A DNA stretch of 64,000 nt from Sialis fuliginosa. Lineage: Eukaryota; Arthropoda; Insecta; Megaloptera; Sialidae. The stretch is from assembly GCA_961205875.1 (NCBI GenBank), contig OY540809.1, positions 12,784,267 to 12,848,266 on the forward strand. Reading direction: 5' to 3'. Positions 49,632-64,000 of the stretch are shown one piece after another; positions within the stretch are counted from its first letter, which is position 1; the number at the start of each line of letters is the position of its first letter. The translations under genes and the position numbers were made by a program. The notes beneath the pieces were generated by a model, which worked only from the letters and a program-made list of their open reading frames with translations, did not search any database and was not told the DNA's origin.

Positions 49632-50504
49632 ATTGTTATTTTAGTTTAACTACTATATTATAAAGTATAATTAGAAGAGTAAGGTATTTTAGGAAGTGTT
49701 GGTTGGAAGGAAGAAAAACTAAAAGAAAGAACGAATTTTAATATTGCATAATCATACAACTGATAAAAAATATTGTTTGGTTCAAGGTTACGTTATCAAT
49801 ATTATTTTATGATAAAAAAAAAATTAAATGACACCTACTAATTCAAACAATGCAAAAAATTGTTTTCTAAATATTTTAAGATTTATAGAAAGTTACACTT
49901 CACAAGTTCCAAGATTTTTTAAATATCAATTGATATAACCTTCAAAATATATTTTTACACTATATTAAATTAATATTATTCTAATTACAGATTTATTTAT
50001 AAAAATTATTAAGAATTATATTAGTAGCAATAAAATTAAAATAATAACTATATTTTCAATTAAATTTGTAAAAAAAATTGTAGCATGCTGTTGTATTAAC
50101 CAAAAGCTTAATTTAGAAACATTTAATAAAAATACTATTTTTCATATATTTAATTACTTTCCATTTATATTTTTACAATATAGAATTAATTAATGTTCAA
50201 ATTGTATTATAAGCAATTATATTAATGGTTTTTTAAATTAAAATGTGCAATTTTAACTTACCCAAAAAAAACCTATAGCTTAATTAGATAATTATATCTA
50301 ACACCTGCTTGTTATTGTTTCACTTAACGTAACTATTATTTAATATTAAAACAAAAAATCATTCATTTTATGCTGTAGATTTATTATAATTATAAATACT
50401 CAATAAAAAAAAATATTTTCTGGTTATTCTTCTAAAAAATTATCATATTCTCACTTACACCTGAAAATTAAATAAAATCTATTATTATAATATACAGTGC
50501 GTTT
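49632..50504. other. Upstream region of CTH copy B
   Basis: 873 bp, extremely AT-rich, between the copy B start codon and a fold-back transposon. The promoter of copy B must lie near 49640-49750. Nothing else is recognised. Confidence 0.45.
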
Positions 50505-51275
50505 ATGATGAAAGGAACAAATTCGTTTAAAATTCAGATAGTTATTTTGTACAAAAACGCTCGTCGATTAGTATTTTTAATTGCGGATTTTTTGAGATAA
50601 GAAAATTGTATACAGGCTGTCTGAAGAAGAACATATACAGTCATCATTGTTTTTCTTTAATGGAACATCCTATATATATTATGCCATTTTTGAATTGTAC
50701 GGTGTATTCTGAATACTTTTTGTATAACATACCATATCTCTAAAATCAGCGGTTTTCGGAATAATGACGTTTGAAAATTGACATTTTGAAATACACACAA
50801 ATCAAATAAAATGTTTAAATTGAACAAATAAACCTTGAACATTTTTTTAAAAGCCAACAAAAACATCCTGGCATGGTAAAAAAAAACATTGAACCTTTTT
50901 TTTCTGTTTTTTTTCCTTTTATTTTTTCTTTTTTTTGCAATACCAGGTATTTGTTCAATTTAAACATTTTATTTGACTTGTGTGTATTTCAAAATGTCAA
51001 TTTTCAAACGTCATTATTCCGAAAACCGCTGATTTTAGAGATATGGTATGTTATACAAAAAGTATTCAGAATACACCGTACAATTTAAAAATGGCATAAT
51101 ATATAGGGTGTTCCATTAAATAAAATCAATGATGACTATATGTTCTTCTTCAGACAGCCTGTATACAATTTTCTTATCTCAAAAAATCCGCAATTAAAAA
51201 TACTAATCGACGTGTCCGAGCGTTTTTGTACAAAATAACTACCTGAATTTTAAACGAATTTGTTCCTTTCATCAT
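50505..51275. mobile_element. Large fold-back (inverted-repeat) element, 771 bp
   Basis: Two ~325-bp arms (50505-50829 and about 50947-51275) are inverted copies. The outer ends read ATGATGAAAGGAACAAATTC and the inverse of GAATTTGTTCCTTTCATCAT; arms differ at few positions. A ~115-bp T-rich spacer separates them. Both arms open into the same short translated frame read from opposite strands, a by-product of the inversion. No clear target duplication; class unknown (MITE or fold-back). It ends 13 bp before the F-box gene stop codon region. Confidence 0.85.
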
Positions 51276-51288
51276 GAATATAACATAT

Positions 51289-52863
51289 TTATCTCATTAT
51301 TACCATTATTTTTAGACATGAATTTTCAATTTCAGGCAAATCTTCTTCTCTTATAAAAGTTCTTCGAAGATCAATACATAAATTCAATGAAGCTAGTCTT
51401 TTTTTAGTCACTTTAATCGCTTCGTATACTGTTTCCAATGTAATAGTTTGACAATTTCTTAAAACAAGCTTTTGTAAATACGGACATAATTTTAAAATTG
51501 CTATAGCACCATCATCTCCAACTGTGCAGTCTTCAAGTTCTACATGAATTAATTTTCCGTTTCTTGCTAAATTTTCCACTACTTCATCATTCACCTTTAA
51601 AAACATAAATTAAAAAAATGATTCTCCTAATAATCTAAGAGATTAAATTCAGACAGACTGACTATACCTGAGAAAGTTGATTCATATATATAGTTTTCAA
51701 CTGCGGTAAATATCTTAATTGTTTGATACCGTTACATGTTAAACGTTCATAACCAAATACATTACATCCAGAAATGTTTATAACTTGTAACAAAGGACAT
51801 TTCCTTACGAACACTGCTAATGTTTCATCATTAACCAAAAAGTCATACTGTAATTGTAGTGATTGGAGATATTTTAAATTGCTTAACAAATGTAAATCTG
51901 TCGTATAATAGAAACGTTTAAGTTTCAAATCTTCTATTTGAGGAATCGATTCAACAAGATCTTTTATTATAATTCTATCATCGCAACATGCAGTCATGTG
52001 TAATTTTTTCAAATGTTTTAATTTCTGTAAATTCCTAACTAATTCTTTGTCATTTATGTCCTGCGAATGCTTAAGAATTATCGTTTCTATTCTTTCATTA
52101 AGTTGATCAAAATTTGTATTATAGACCATATATAAATCATTTAATTCTAGTGTTTGTAAACTTGGATTGAAAATATATATATTCTTTAGTTGGTCATCAT
52201 TAAGTGGTATATCAGTTAAACGTAATTCTGTTAAAGAATTAAATTTTGTACAAAACATACGAACTTCCAAATCTGTTACATTGATATCTGCAGAAAAGAA
52301 AAAAAAAATTTTAAATATGTAATTATATATCATCCTAAAATTAATTTAAAAAATAACACACATTCACTTATAGTCAGTTAAACATTTTATTATTATTTTT
52401 TCTGTCATAATCTTAAAAATCAAATGAAATGAAAAGCCCATACCATTAATTGATTATAATCTATATTATATAATTTTTTAACTTCATATAAGTTCCAAAG
52501 TTGTATTTCACACATACCTGCTAAATTTAAAGAGGTAAGAGAGTCACAGTAATTAATAATTAAGTCAAGTACATTCTTATCTCTACTATTTTGTTTGGGT
52601 CTTACGATTAAAGAACGCAAATTTTGACCACATAATTTTAGAAGAGGTGGCAGTGCAATTAGAACAGGTAAACGAAAAGAATTATCATCAATTGGTGAAA
52701 ATTGCCCTACACAAAGTTTGCGTGTAGTTCTCCATAATATATGACACAATCTTTGCCATCGTTTGCTAACTGATTCAACTCGTAATCTTTCTCTTAAAGC
52801 TAAATAATTCAATATGTATAGTAAACAATCATCATTTAATATATCAAGACTGACTTCTGACAT
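51289..52863 (-). CDS. F-box / leucine-rich repeat protein
   Basis: Three exons, minus strand: 52518-52863, 51668-52287 and 51289-51594; 423 residues. The N-terminus is an F-box (LNDDCLLYILNYLALRERLR...SKRWQRLC, residues 8-48). The rest is irregular leucine-rich repeats of the cysteine-type (CPLLQVINISGCNVFGYERL; CPYLQKLVLRNCQTITLETV). F-box/LRR proteins are substrate receptors of SCF ubiquitin ligases: the F-box binds Skp1 and the LRRs choose the target. I cannot name an orthologue; substrate unknown. The last codons lie 13 bp from a fold-back transposon, so the 3' UTR probably runs into that element. Confidence 0.88.
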
Positions 52864-53190
52864 TTTCTGTAAAAAAAATATGCATAAAAAATATATTAAT
52901 TTATAATTTAAAGAGATTGTTCAATATTGATAACATAATTACACCACAATACTTACGTTCGAAATAAAAAGAAAAAAAAATTTTAATTATAAATAATGAA
53001 TATTTTCTTTCACACCTTTCGTGCATTTCAATAATTTAAAAATGTAATTACCTATCTAGATGCATACAATTATTAATTTCATGAAATAAATATATGAATA
53101 AGAAAATCAAAAAATGTATGGATGTCAGTGAGACAGAGAAAGAACCACGGGGGTGTCACTCTGGTGCTAAAACTGGAAACTCAGTTTGAC

Positions 53191-53273
53191 ATTACCGGGT
53201 GTGGGGATCTCAGACGCATGGGCGGTAAGGGGATACCGGGTATAGGGATCTCGGACGTATAAGAGGTAAAGGG
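53191..53273 (+). repeat. G-rich tandem duplication, 2 units of ~41 bp
   Basis: Unit 1 from 53191 (TTACCGGGTGTGGGGATCTC ... GGTAAGGGG), unit 2 from 53232 (GATACCGGGTATAGGGATCT ... GGTAAAGGGA), about 80% identical. Purine-skewed and G-rich in an AT-rich neighbourhood. Confidence 0.75.
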
Positions 53274-53595
53274 AAGTGTTTTGCACAATAGTGCAACGTT
53301 GATAAAAATTATACAACTATGTAAAAAAAGTTTGGTGATGAAGACGCTAAGTTCTTCTAAAATGGCGTACAGAATTTGTAGAAGAATATCGTTTGCAGAA
53401 CGTTGACATTATTTTTTAGTATTAATGTAAGTATTTAATTATTATTAGTTTTTCTATTACATATGACAAATTTGCATGTTTATTTTAATTTATATGCGTG
53501 AGATACAACTTTTGATTAACTTTTTTTATTAAAAACAAGTACAAATATTTGTATGCTAATAATTAACTTAAAATTTAATAATATTTCTTCCTCAG

Positions 53596-53661
53596 TTTAC
53601 AGATACTACATACACCATATTTCCTGATCTCCTTGAAGATAAAGAAACATTTAGGATATCG
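53596..53661 (+). other. Orphan exon-like segment upstream of NSF
   Basis: 66 nt with an acceptor (TTCCTCAG) and a donor (G/GTATGTG), open in one frame for exactly 22 codons (FTDTTYTIFPDLLEDK...). It could be a 5' UTR exon of NSF, or a chance match. It is not similar to the NSF N-terminus, which is accounted for by the next exon. Confidence 0.25.
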
Positions 53662-54473
53662 GTATGTGATAATAAGTTTTACGTGATTTTATTAAATTTT
53701 ATTATTAAATCAAATATTTACCTATATTAAAAGCAAGCAACAAGTTATGTTTTATTCTTTTAATTCAATAAATAAATAAATCTAGTGAATTTACTGTACA
53801 AAAATGTGAATCATGTAATTCATTGTAATAAACAAATTAAAACTATGTATTATATTTTTATTTCATTCACCTTTACGTAAGAATATTCTATTTATCTTTT
53901 AACAATCCGTGATGTTTTATTGTGTCTGACATAATTTGTACATTTATATTTTGTACAATCAAAAATATTGTTTGACATATTAAAACATCATGGGTTGTAT
54001 AGGTTAGGTTTAATTCCAATAAACAGAAAACATATGTGGATTTCAAATATTTGTATACTGCTACGTGATTGGTGCAAAGAAAATGTATACCCAACCAATC
54101 AGATCCGTCCCACCTCGTAATGTCAAACTATGTTTCCAGTAAAATAACGTTGAGTGTCGCTTCTGTATATTTATTATTCTGTGGAAAGAACTAGAAATAT
54201 TGCGGGAAATTTAATTTAATTTTTTCTTTGTCGTAATTATTTATTTTAATTGATAATTTGAATTATAAATTATATTCATTCTTTTCTATCTAAGCAATTC
54301 TAATTGGTAAAACAGGTAAAGTAAGAATTTTTTTAAATTCTTGCTAGGTATTTATTTTATTTATAGAAAATTACGAAAACATAATGTGAAAAGCACGTGA
54401 AAGATTTTGACACTAGCGGCGCATGCGCACAAAGCTTAAAATGAAATGAGCTTCCAGCAAAGAGATTGTATAA

Positions 54474-54623
54474 CATAGAGACAGTGAGGCAGCCGAAAAC
54501 TTAACCTCGGTAGAAAGAGAAAGAAAAGATTTAAGTGGACCACATAATTTTTCTTTCTCTTATTATTTATGATTGACGCCCATTTACTATTTACATAAAG
54601 AGCTATAGCTCACTTCCTCTATG
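54474..54623. mobile_element. MITE, copy 2 of the dispersed family
   Basis: 150 bp. Left end CATAGAGACAGTGAG and right end CTCACTTCCTCTATG are inverted (13 of 15 match). It shares with the copy at 29747-29899 the blocks GACAGTGAG(C/G)CAGCCGAAAA, CTCGGTAGAAAGAGAAAGAA, GACCACA and TTACATAAA..GCTAT(A/G)GCTCACT, in the same order. Confidence 0.75.
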
Positions 54624-55256
54624 TCTATTTTCTCTTTTGCTTCCAGCTATTACATCAGTCTATGGTGGAAACGGAAATTCTATTTTCAAAATACGACTGC
54701 TACGACTGGCTTTGTTGCTGTTTATGAAAAGGGTACCAAGACAAAAAATCTTTCCATCACTAAATAACTGAAATTCGTTTCTCTATGATAAAAAAAACAT
54801 CAAACAAGAGCCCAGAAATTATCTATACAATTATCATAAATAAAATAATATGTACATACATATTTAATTCTGTGATTTATACATTAGAAATGTCAAAAAG
54901 ATATTTTTCCTCTTCTTCTACGACTAAAATCTATAAAATTGTTTGCCAACAATGAATAAAAAGCACTAACTCTTTACTATTCACTGAATCCGACGTACAA
55001 AAACCCTATAATATTATTGATCCGTCACTTTGTGATACGAAGTAAAGCTGCATTGCAGCGAATTTCTTAAAATAAAAGTTAAAGAAATAAATTCTAATTA
55101 AAATGGTAAATTAAACAAACTTATTCTCTTTATGAGCATTTTTGTAGAAGAAGTTTTTTATTTTCTTTTAATCGTAAAATATTAAATATCAATAATATTA
55201 ATAGGGGTGGGATTATGTAGAGGATGTTCTAAAAGTATGTTAATTTATTACAGCTT

Positions 55257-60318
<5,062 letters not shown>

Positions 60319-60506
60319 AATATTGTTTAGTCAATTTAATATACTTATTTGTAGATCGAGGATAGCATCGAATATTTAGCAAAAAATATATATACATATT
60401 CTTGTTGAATTGCTCGCGATATATATTTATATAAATGATATATACATATTTTATGACAGTTAGATGACCTTGATGTTTTAATAATTATTTATGCGGACAT
60501 GAAAAG

Positions 60507-60729
60507 AAGTGGTGCACAACATTTCTGTTTCAGGAGCCACATAAATAAACTATCCCTTTTGCGAGGGCCACCTGCCGAAGTAGCAAAATTACAATCAACC
60601 GATGTCACAACTACGGTTTAAAGTAAACAACGTAGAACGGCCGTCCATCGAGGAGGCGACTAAACACGAGTTAAACGGTAAATACTTCACCGGTTTGCAT
60701 TGGTTTTGAATTAAGGTTGTGCACCACTG
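60507..60729. mobile_element. hAT-like MITE (223 bp) downstream of NSF
   Basis: Ends AGTGGTGCACAAC and GTTGTGCACCACT are perfectly inverted over 13 bp; the right end continues to CACTG, giving the hAT-style terminal CAGTGG. The inside begins TTTCAGGAGCCACATAAATA, of the kind found in hAT-derived elements. The flanking 8 bp do not match well, so the target duplication has decayed. Confidence 0.75.
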
Positions 60730-61359
60730 TTAATAAGTGTGTTTAAGGATTCATTCCACTCAGCTATTGTTAAATATCAAACCGAGAAAGCCACAGTGGT
60801 TTTATTTATGAAAATCAGTCGATAAATAATTATCTATTATTCAATCTCACAAGTAATTAATAAATTAGCACAACCCAGGTCGAAGTTTTCAGTAGAATAA
60901 GATATGTATTGTCGGTGATAAAGATTTCTTATTGTAAAATCACTGTAGGGAAATAATTCTAAAGTAGATATCACAAATATATCTCTTTTCAATATACACT
61001 TTTTAAATGTAAATGAAAAGTATTGGTATCTACAAATGTTTTAAATGACCTATAACTTATTGTTATTTATTGTATTCCTATATTTTACAGAATATACTTA
61101 AACTACGTTATAACATCGTTTATGGAACCATAATATTCTTACAAATAAGCGCAGATATAACTGAAGCAAAAAAAATCCCTTGCCTTTATTTTGACATTTA
61201 ATATTTTTGAAGTTTTTAAATTTACTTATATATTTTTTTTATTATCTTTATAAATAATCATAGGAGTATAAGTTGCATTATTTTGGTCGAAGTAGCAACC
61301 AAGAGCCGATTTGGAGTTAAAGCTATGATTAGATAATGAAAGTAAATAATTCCTTAGAT

Positions 61360-61552
61360 CAGGGGTTCTCAAACTTATATGGACCGGAACCCACTTTAAG
61401 AAATGGAAACTTTTGCGATATATTCGAATTGTGAGGAATTAAAATATGTTAGTAAAATAAATAAATTTTCAATGAAACACTTTTTTTCAATGCGTTTCTT
61501 GGTGTGTAATATTTTTTAATTTTTCTTGCGACTCACACTTTGAGAACCTCTG
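61360..61552. mobile_element. hAT-type MITE with perfect 8-bp target duplication
   Basis: 193 bp. Left end CAGGGGTTCTCAAACTT and right end AACTTTGAGAACCTCTG-type inverse (one or two mismatches) are the classic hAT/Charlie-like termini. CCTTAGAT flanks both sides (61352-61359 and 61553-61560). The interior (GGACCGGAACCCACTTTAAG ... TTGCGACTCACACTTTGAG) is noncoding and typical of this widespread family. Confidence 0.93.
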
Positions 61553-64000
61553 CCTTAGATGATGTTATAACTAAAGTATTTTTGTGAAATGAATATTATT
61601 TCATTTATTAAATAAATCTATTCAAACATTAATTACAAAACAAAATACTATAATACAAGTGAAATGATTTTAAATTTTCTTTTTAATAAAATTATATTTA
61701 CTAAACTTTCCACTTTCCCAAAATTGTACATAAATATAAATATTTTCTTGTACCCAGAAAAAAATAAATAAATCTGCGTAGATCTAAACTTTGAAATAAA
61801 TCAGTAATAAAATTTTGTATATGTAGTAAGAAACTGAAATTGCAACTGTTAGTGAGAGTTAAGTTACAGTCCTACCATGATCTATTGAAATCCGGAATTT
61901 TATTGATAATATCACTTGTATAGTCAATTAAAAATATAAATAAACGTATTGTGAAGAGGTATTCAGTAAAAGTCACAATGAAGTAATATTATTTTTAAAC
62001 GAAGAGTCACAATACTTAAAATTTTATTTAAATATATAAAAACATTACTCAATTATGTACAGTGATTAAATAAATTTTACTTAATTAGATGTATTTGTTG
62101 CAAACATTCCAAATAGTTAAACTTATAAAATGCAATGTTAAAATATGTGTACTCTAATGCAGTACAATTATATAATTATAAAATTAAATATATTATCTTG
62201 AAATGTATAATATGTTTACTTTTATTTAACAGTATTAACCATATATTATAACTATATACATATATATAGTAGTATTTTTGAAAAGCATTTTTTTTGTCAA
62301 AAATGAGCAATAAAGAATGTCAATGTCTAAAATATAAATTAAATATCAATTAAAATTCACCTTATTTCATTAAAGAAATTACTCTATTATAAAACGTTTA
62401 CGAAAACAAAAATATTTATTTTTTAAATGTTATTTATTATTAAGATATTATCTATTTATTGATTTTTATTATCGTTATTAATTAATGTTTTAATTTAAAC
62501 CATTTCATAACAAAATCAGGCAAAACTTTATTATAACGTGTACACAGCGTTCAGGAAAGTTCATGGATACATAACAAGCAACCCAGTTCATTATACGAAA
62601 CTGTTACCACAACTTGATGGTGGACCTTTTTTTCAGATATAATAATAATAATTTATATAGAAATAATTTTTATTAATGACAATATAAAATATTTATTATT
62701 ATTTCGTTGACGATGACTTTACGGAGCACATTTTTGCAAAGCACGCTGGTAACGATATTAGGTAGCGTGTTATGAGTCTTATATCTTTCCTTGTTCATGA
62801 AAATGCCATGTATTTTTTTTATTAATCATAATATTATTAGAGTAAAATTTTATTATTTCTTCATTGTTTTAATTAAATTTAAATCAATTATAATCTCTTA
62901 AACTTATATTCGGATATTGTAAAGTAAAGCATGTAGATAGTATAGTGCTGATATTTTATATATCTGAAAAATCATGGAAACTTTCAATAATGATGTAGAA
63001 AGAAGACAATTTGAGTGATTTATATATCACCTGTACATTCTAAAGCCTTTATCATACAGAACCCAATTTTCATATCATAATTGCAAATGAAGGACTCAAA
63101 AGAGTTCAATTTCAGTGGTTCTAGTTGAAAAAGATCTGTACAGTCAGTAGAGTCAGTACATATAAATATTTTAACAATTGCTATACCGATTTAATATCAG
63201 CACTGCATTTAGATAAAAAGAACTTAATAAAAGACAACTAACAGTGAAAAAGTCATTGTTATCAAGTCTGAAAAAATAATCGTATGCTAAATTCAGTATC
63301 GAAACAAGGATTAAACATAAAACATATTATTGTTAGAAATAAGTAAATAAACAAGCATTTATTAGAATTACAATTATATCTAATTAACCGGTGTTTATCT
63401 TTATTAATTGTACCTTGCACGTTTTTATGGGTTATTATAATTAAGATATCCTTGTTTTGGTTCTGTTTATACAATTCATTGTTAATGTATGTGTAGAGAT
63501 TTATATTTTAGATTGTACAATTTGTTTTCTGTGATTGCTAATATAAATGTAGCTTACAAATTGTAATTACTATTGATTTTAATTGTAAATAATGTAGAAA
63601 TTTATGATTAGAAATTGAAATAAAAGTATTATTGATTGAATATTGTTTCATTTCAAATAAGAAGAAGCACTAAACTCCTGAAAGTAGTATAGTACACGTT
63701 ATTCTGTTTGTTTGCAATTGAAAAATTATAAATGCAATGAAGCAAAGACTGTGAGAAAAATATATTTCTTTTATAAAGTAATCATAACATTGCACATAGT
63801 AAAAAATATATGGAAGAACTATGAAGCCACATTTTAAAATATCAATGCTGCGCACTTGTAAAACTGATCGTATAATATTCTCTGATATTTTAGTACTTTG
63901 TTAGTCATATTGATAACGTTACTCTTGATTGAGCTTATTAATTGTAGCTATTTGCTTGTATTAAGTGTCGGAGAAAATTAACACAAAAATAAAAAAAATT

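Larger units (their letters stand above)
53172..54141. mobile_element. Probable inverted-repeat transposon remnant
   Basis: CTGGAAACTCAGTTTGACAT at 53173 is mirrored by the inverse of ATGTCAAACTATGTTTCCAG ending 54141, with further partial match inward (GGGTGTGGGGATCT against GAGGTGGGACGGATCT). The ~0.9-kb interior has no transposase. True ends may lie outside these blocks, as nearby sequence at 53125-53150 resembles the dispersed MITE family (GAGACAGAGAAAGAACCAC). Confidence 0.45.
52864..55253. other. Interval between F-box gene and NSF coding start
   Basis: 2.4 kb with promoters for both divergent genes and probable noncoding 5' exon(s) of NSF. A strong donor (AAT/GTAAGT) at 53428 follows a plausible transcribed stretch, and NSF exon 2 has its acceptor at 55253. 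The interval also carries an inverted-repeat block (53172-54141), a G-rich two-unit tandem repeat, an exon-like orphan (53596-53661) and a MITE (54474-54623). Confidence 0.5.
60319..64000. other. Gene-free right end (NSF 3' UTR and beyond)
   Basis: 3.7 kb without believable coding exons on either strand. The first part must include the NSF 3' UTR. It holds two hAT-type MITEs (60507-60729 and 61360-61552). The rest is AT-rich and unremarkable; the open frames near 63262 and 63670 on the minus strand lack coding character. Confidence 0.55.

Noticed and set aside
50657-51088. Two near-identical short proteins on opposite strands
   Set aside because: Produced by the two arms of one fold-back element; no coding signal.
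53642-53661. A coding N-terminal extension of NSF
   Set aside because: Other NSF proteins begin at or just before the [14 protein letters not shown] block already found in the exon at 55254; no upstream in-frame start was found.

Overview
The window looks like nuclear DNA from an insect. It is very AT-rich. The genes are split by short introns (mostly 55-100 bp, ending in T-rich tracts plus AG), and small DNA transposons are scattered between and inside genes. A complete DNMT1 argues against higher Diptera. Order and species cannot be fixed from this sequence. I rebuilt gene models by hand from splice sites. Every complete model gives an uninterrupted frame whose total length divides by three and whose protein length is close to the known family size.

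Layout, left to right: the 3' part of kanadaptin (+); Su(z)12 of PRC2 (-); mitochondrial ribosomal protein S18C (+); a 755-bp fold-back transposon; DNMT1 (-, 18 exons); a CLCC1-like ER membrane protein with a repeated tail (+); a 5.7-kb gene-free stretch; a Di-Ras GTPase (-); aurora borealis/bora (+); Integrator subunit 1 (-, 30 exons); the histone H2A deubiquitinase MYSM1 (+); two tandem cystathionine gamma-lyase genes (-); an F-box/LRR protein (-); NSF (+, 14 coding exons); and a 3.7-kb gene-free right end.

Several genes sit head to head and probably share promoters: Su(z)12/mRpS18C, DNMT1/CLCC1, DIRAS/bora and IntS1/MYSM1 (only 174 bp between the last two start codons). Four products act on chromatin or nuclear RNA (Su(z)12, DNMT1, MYSM1, IntS1). 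I read that as a chance neighbourhood of housekeeping genes, not an operon-like system.

The most interesting biology is the lyase pair. One copy keeps the usual active-site residues. The other has changed all three positions (59, 119 and 339 in human numbering) that set cystathionine versus methionine specificity, yet keeps the catalytic lysine and an intact frame. Other points of note are a 3 x 144-bp in-frame repeat in CLCC1, a stop-free 75-nt intron near the end of NSF, and a rich set of non-autonomous DNA elements: three hAT-like elements (two with perfect 8-bp target duplications), two mariner-like elements with TA flanks, large fold-backs, one nested element and an 18-bp minisatellite inside a transposon.
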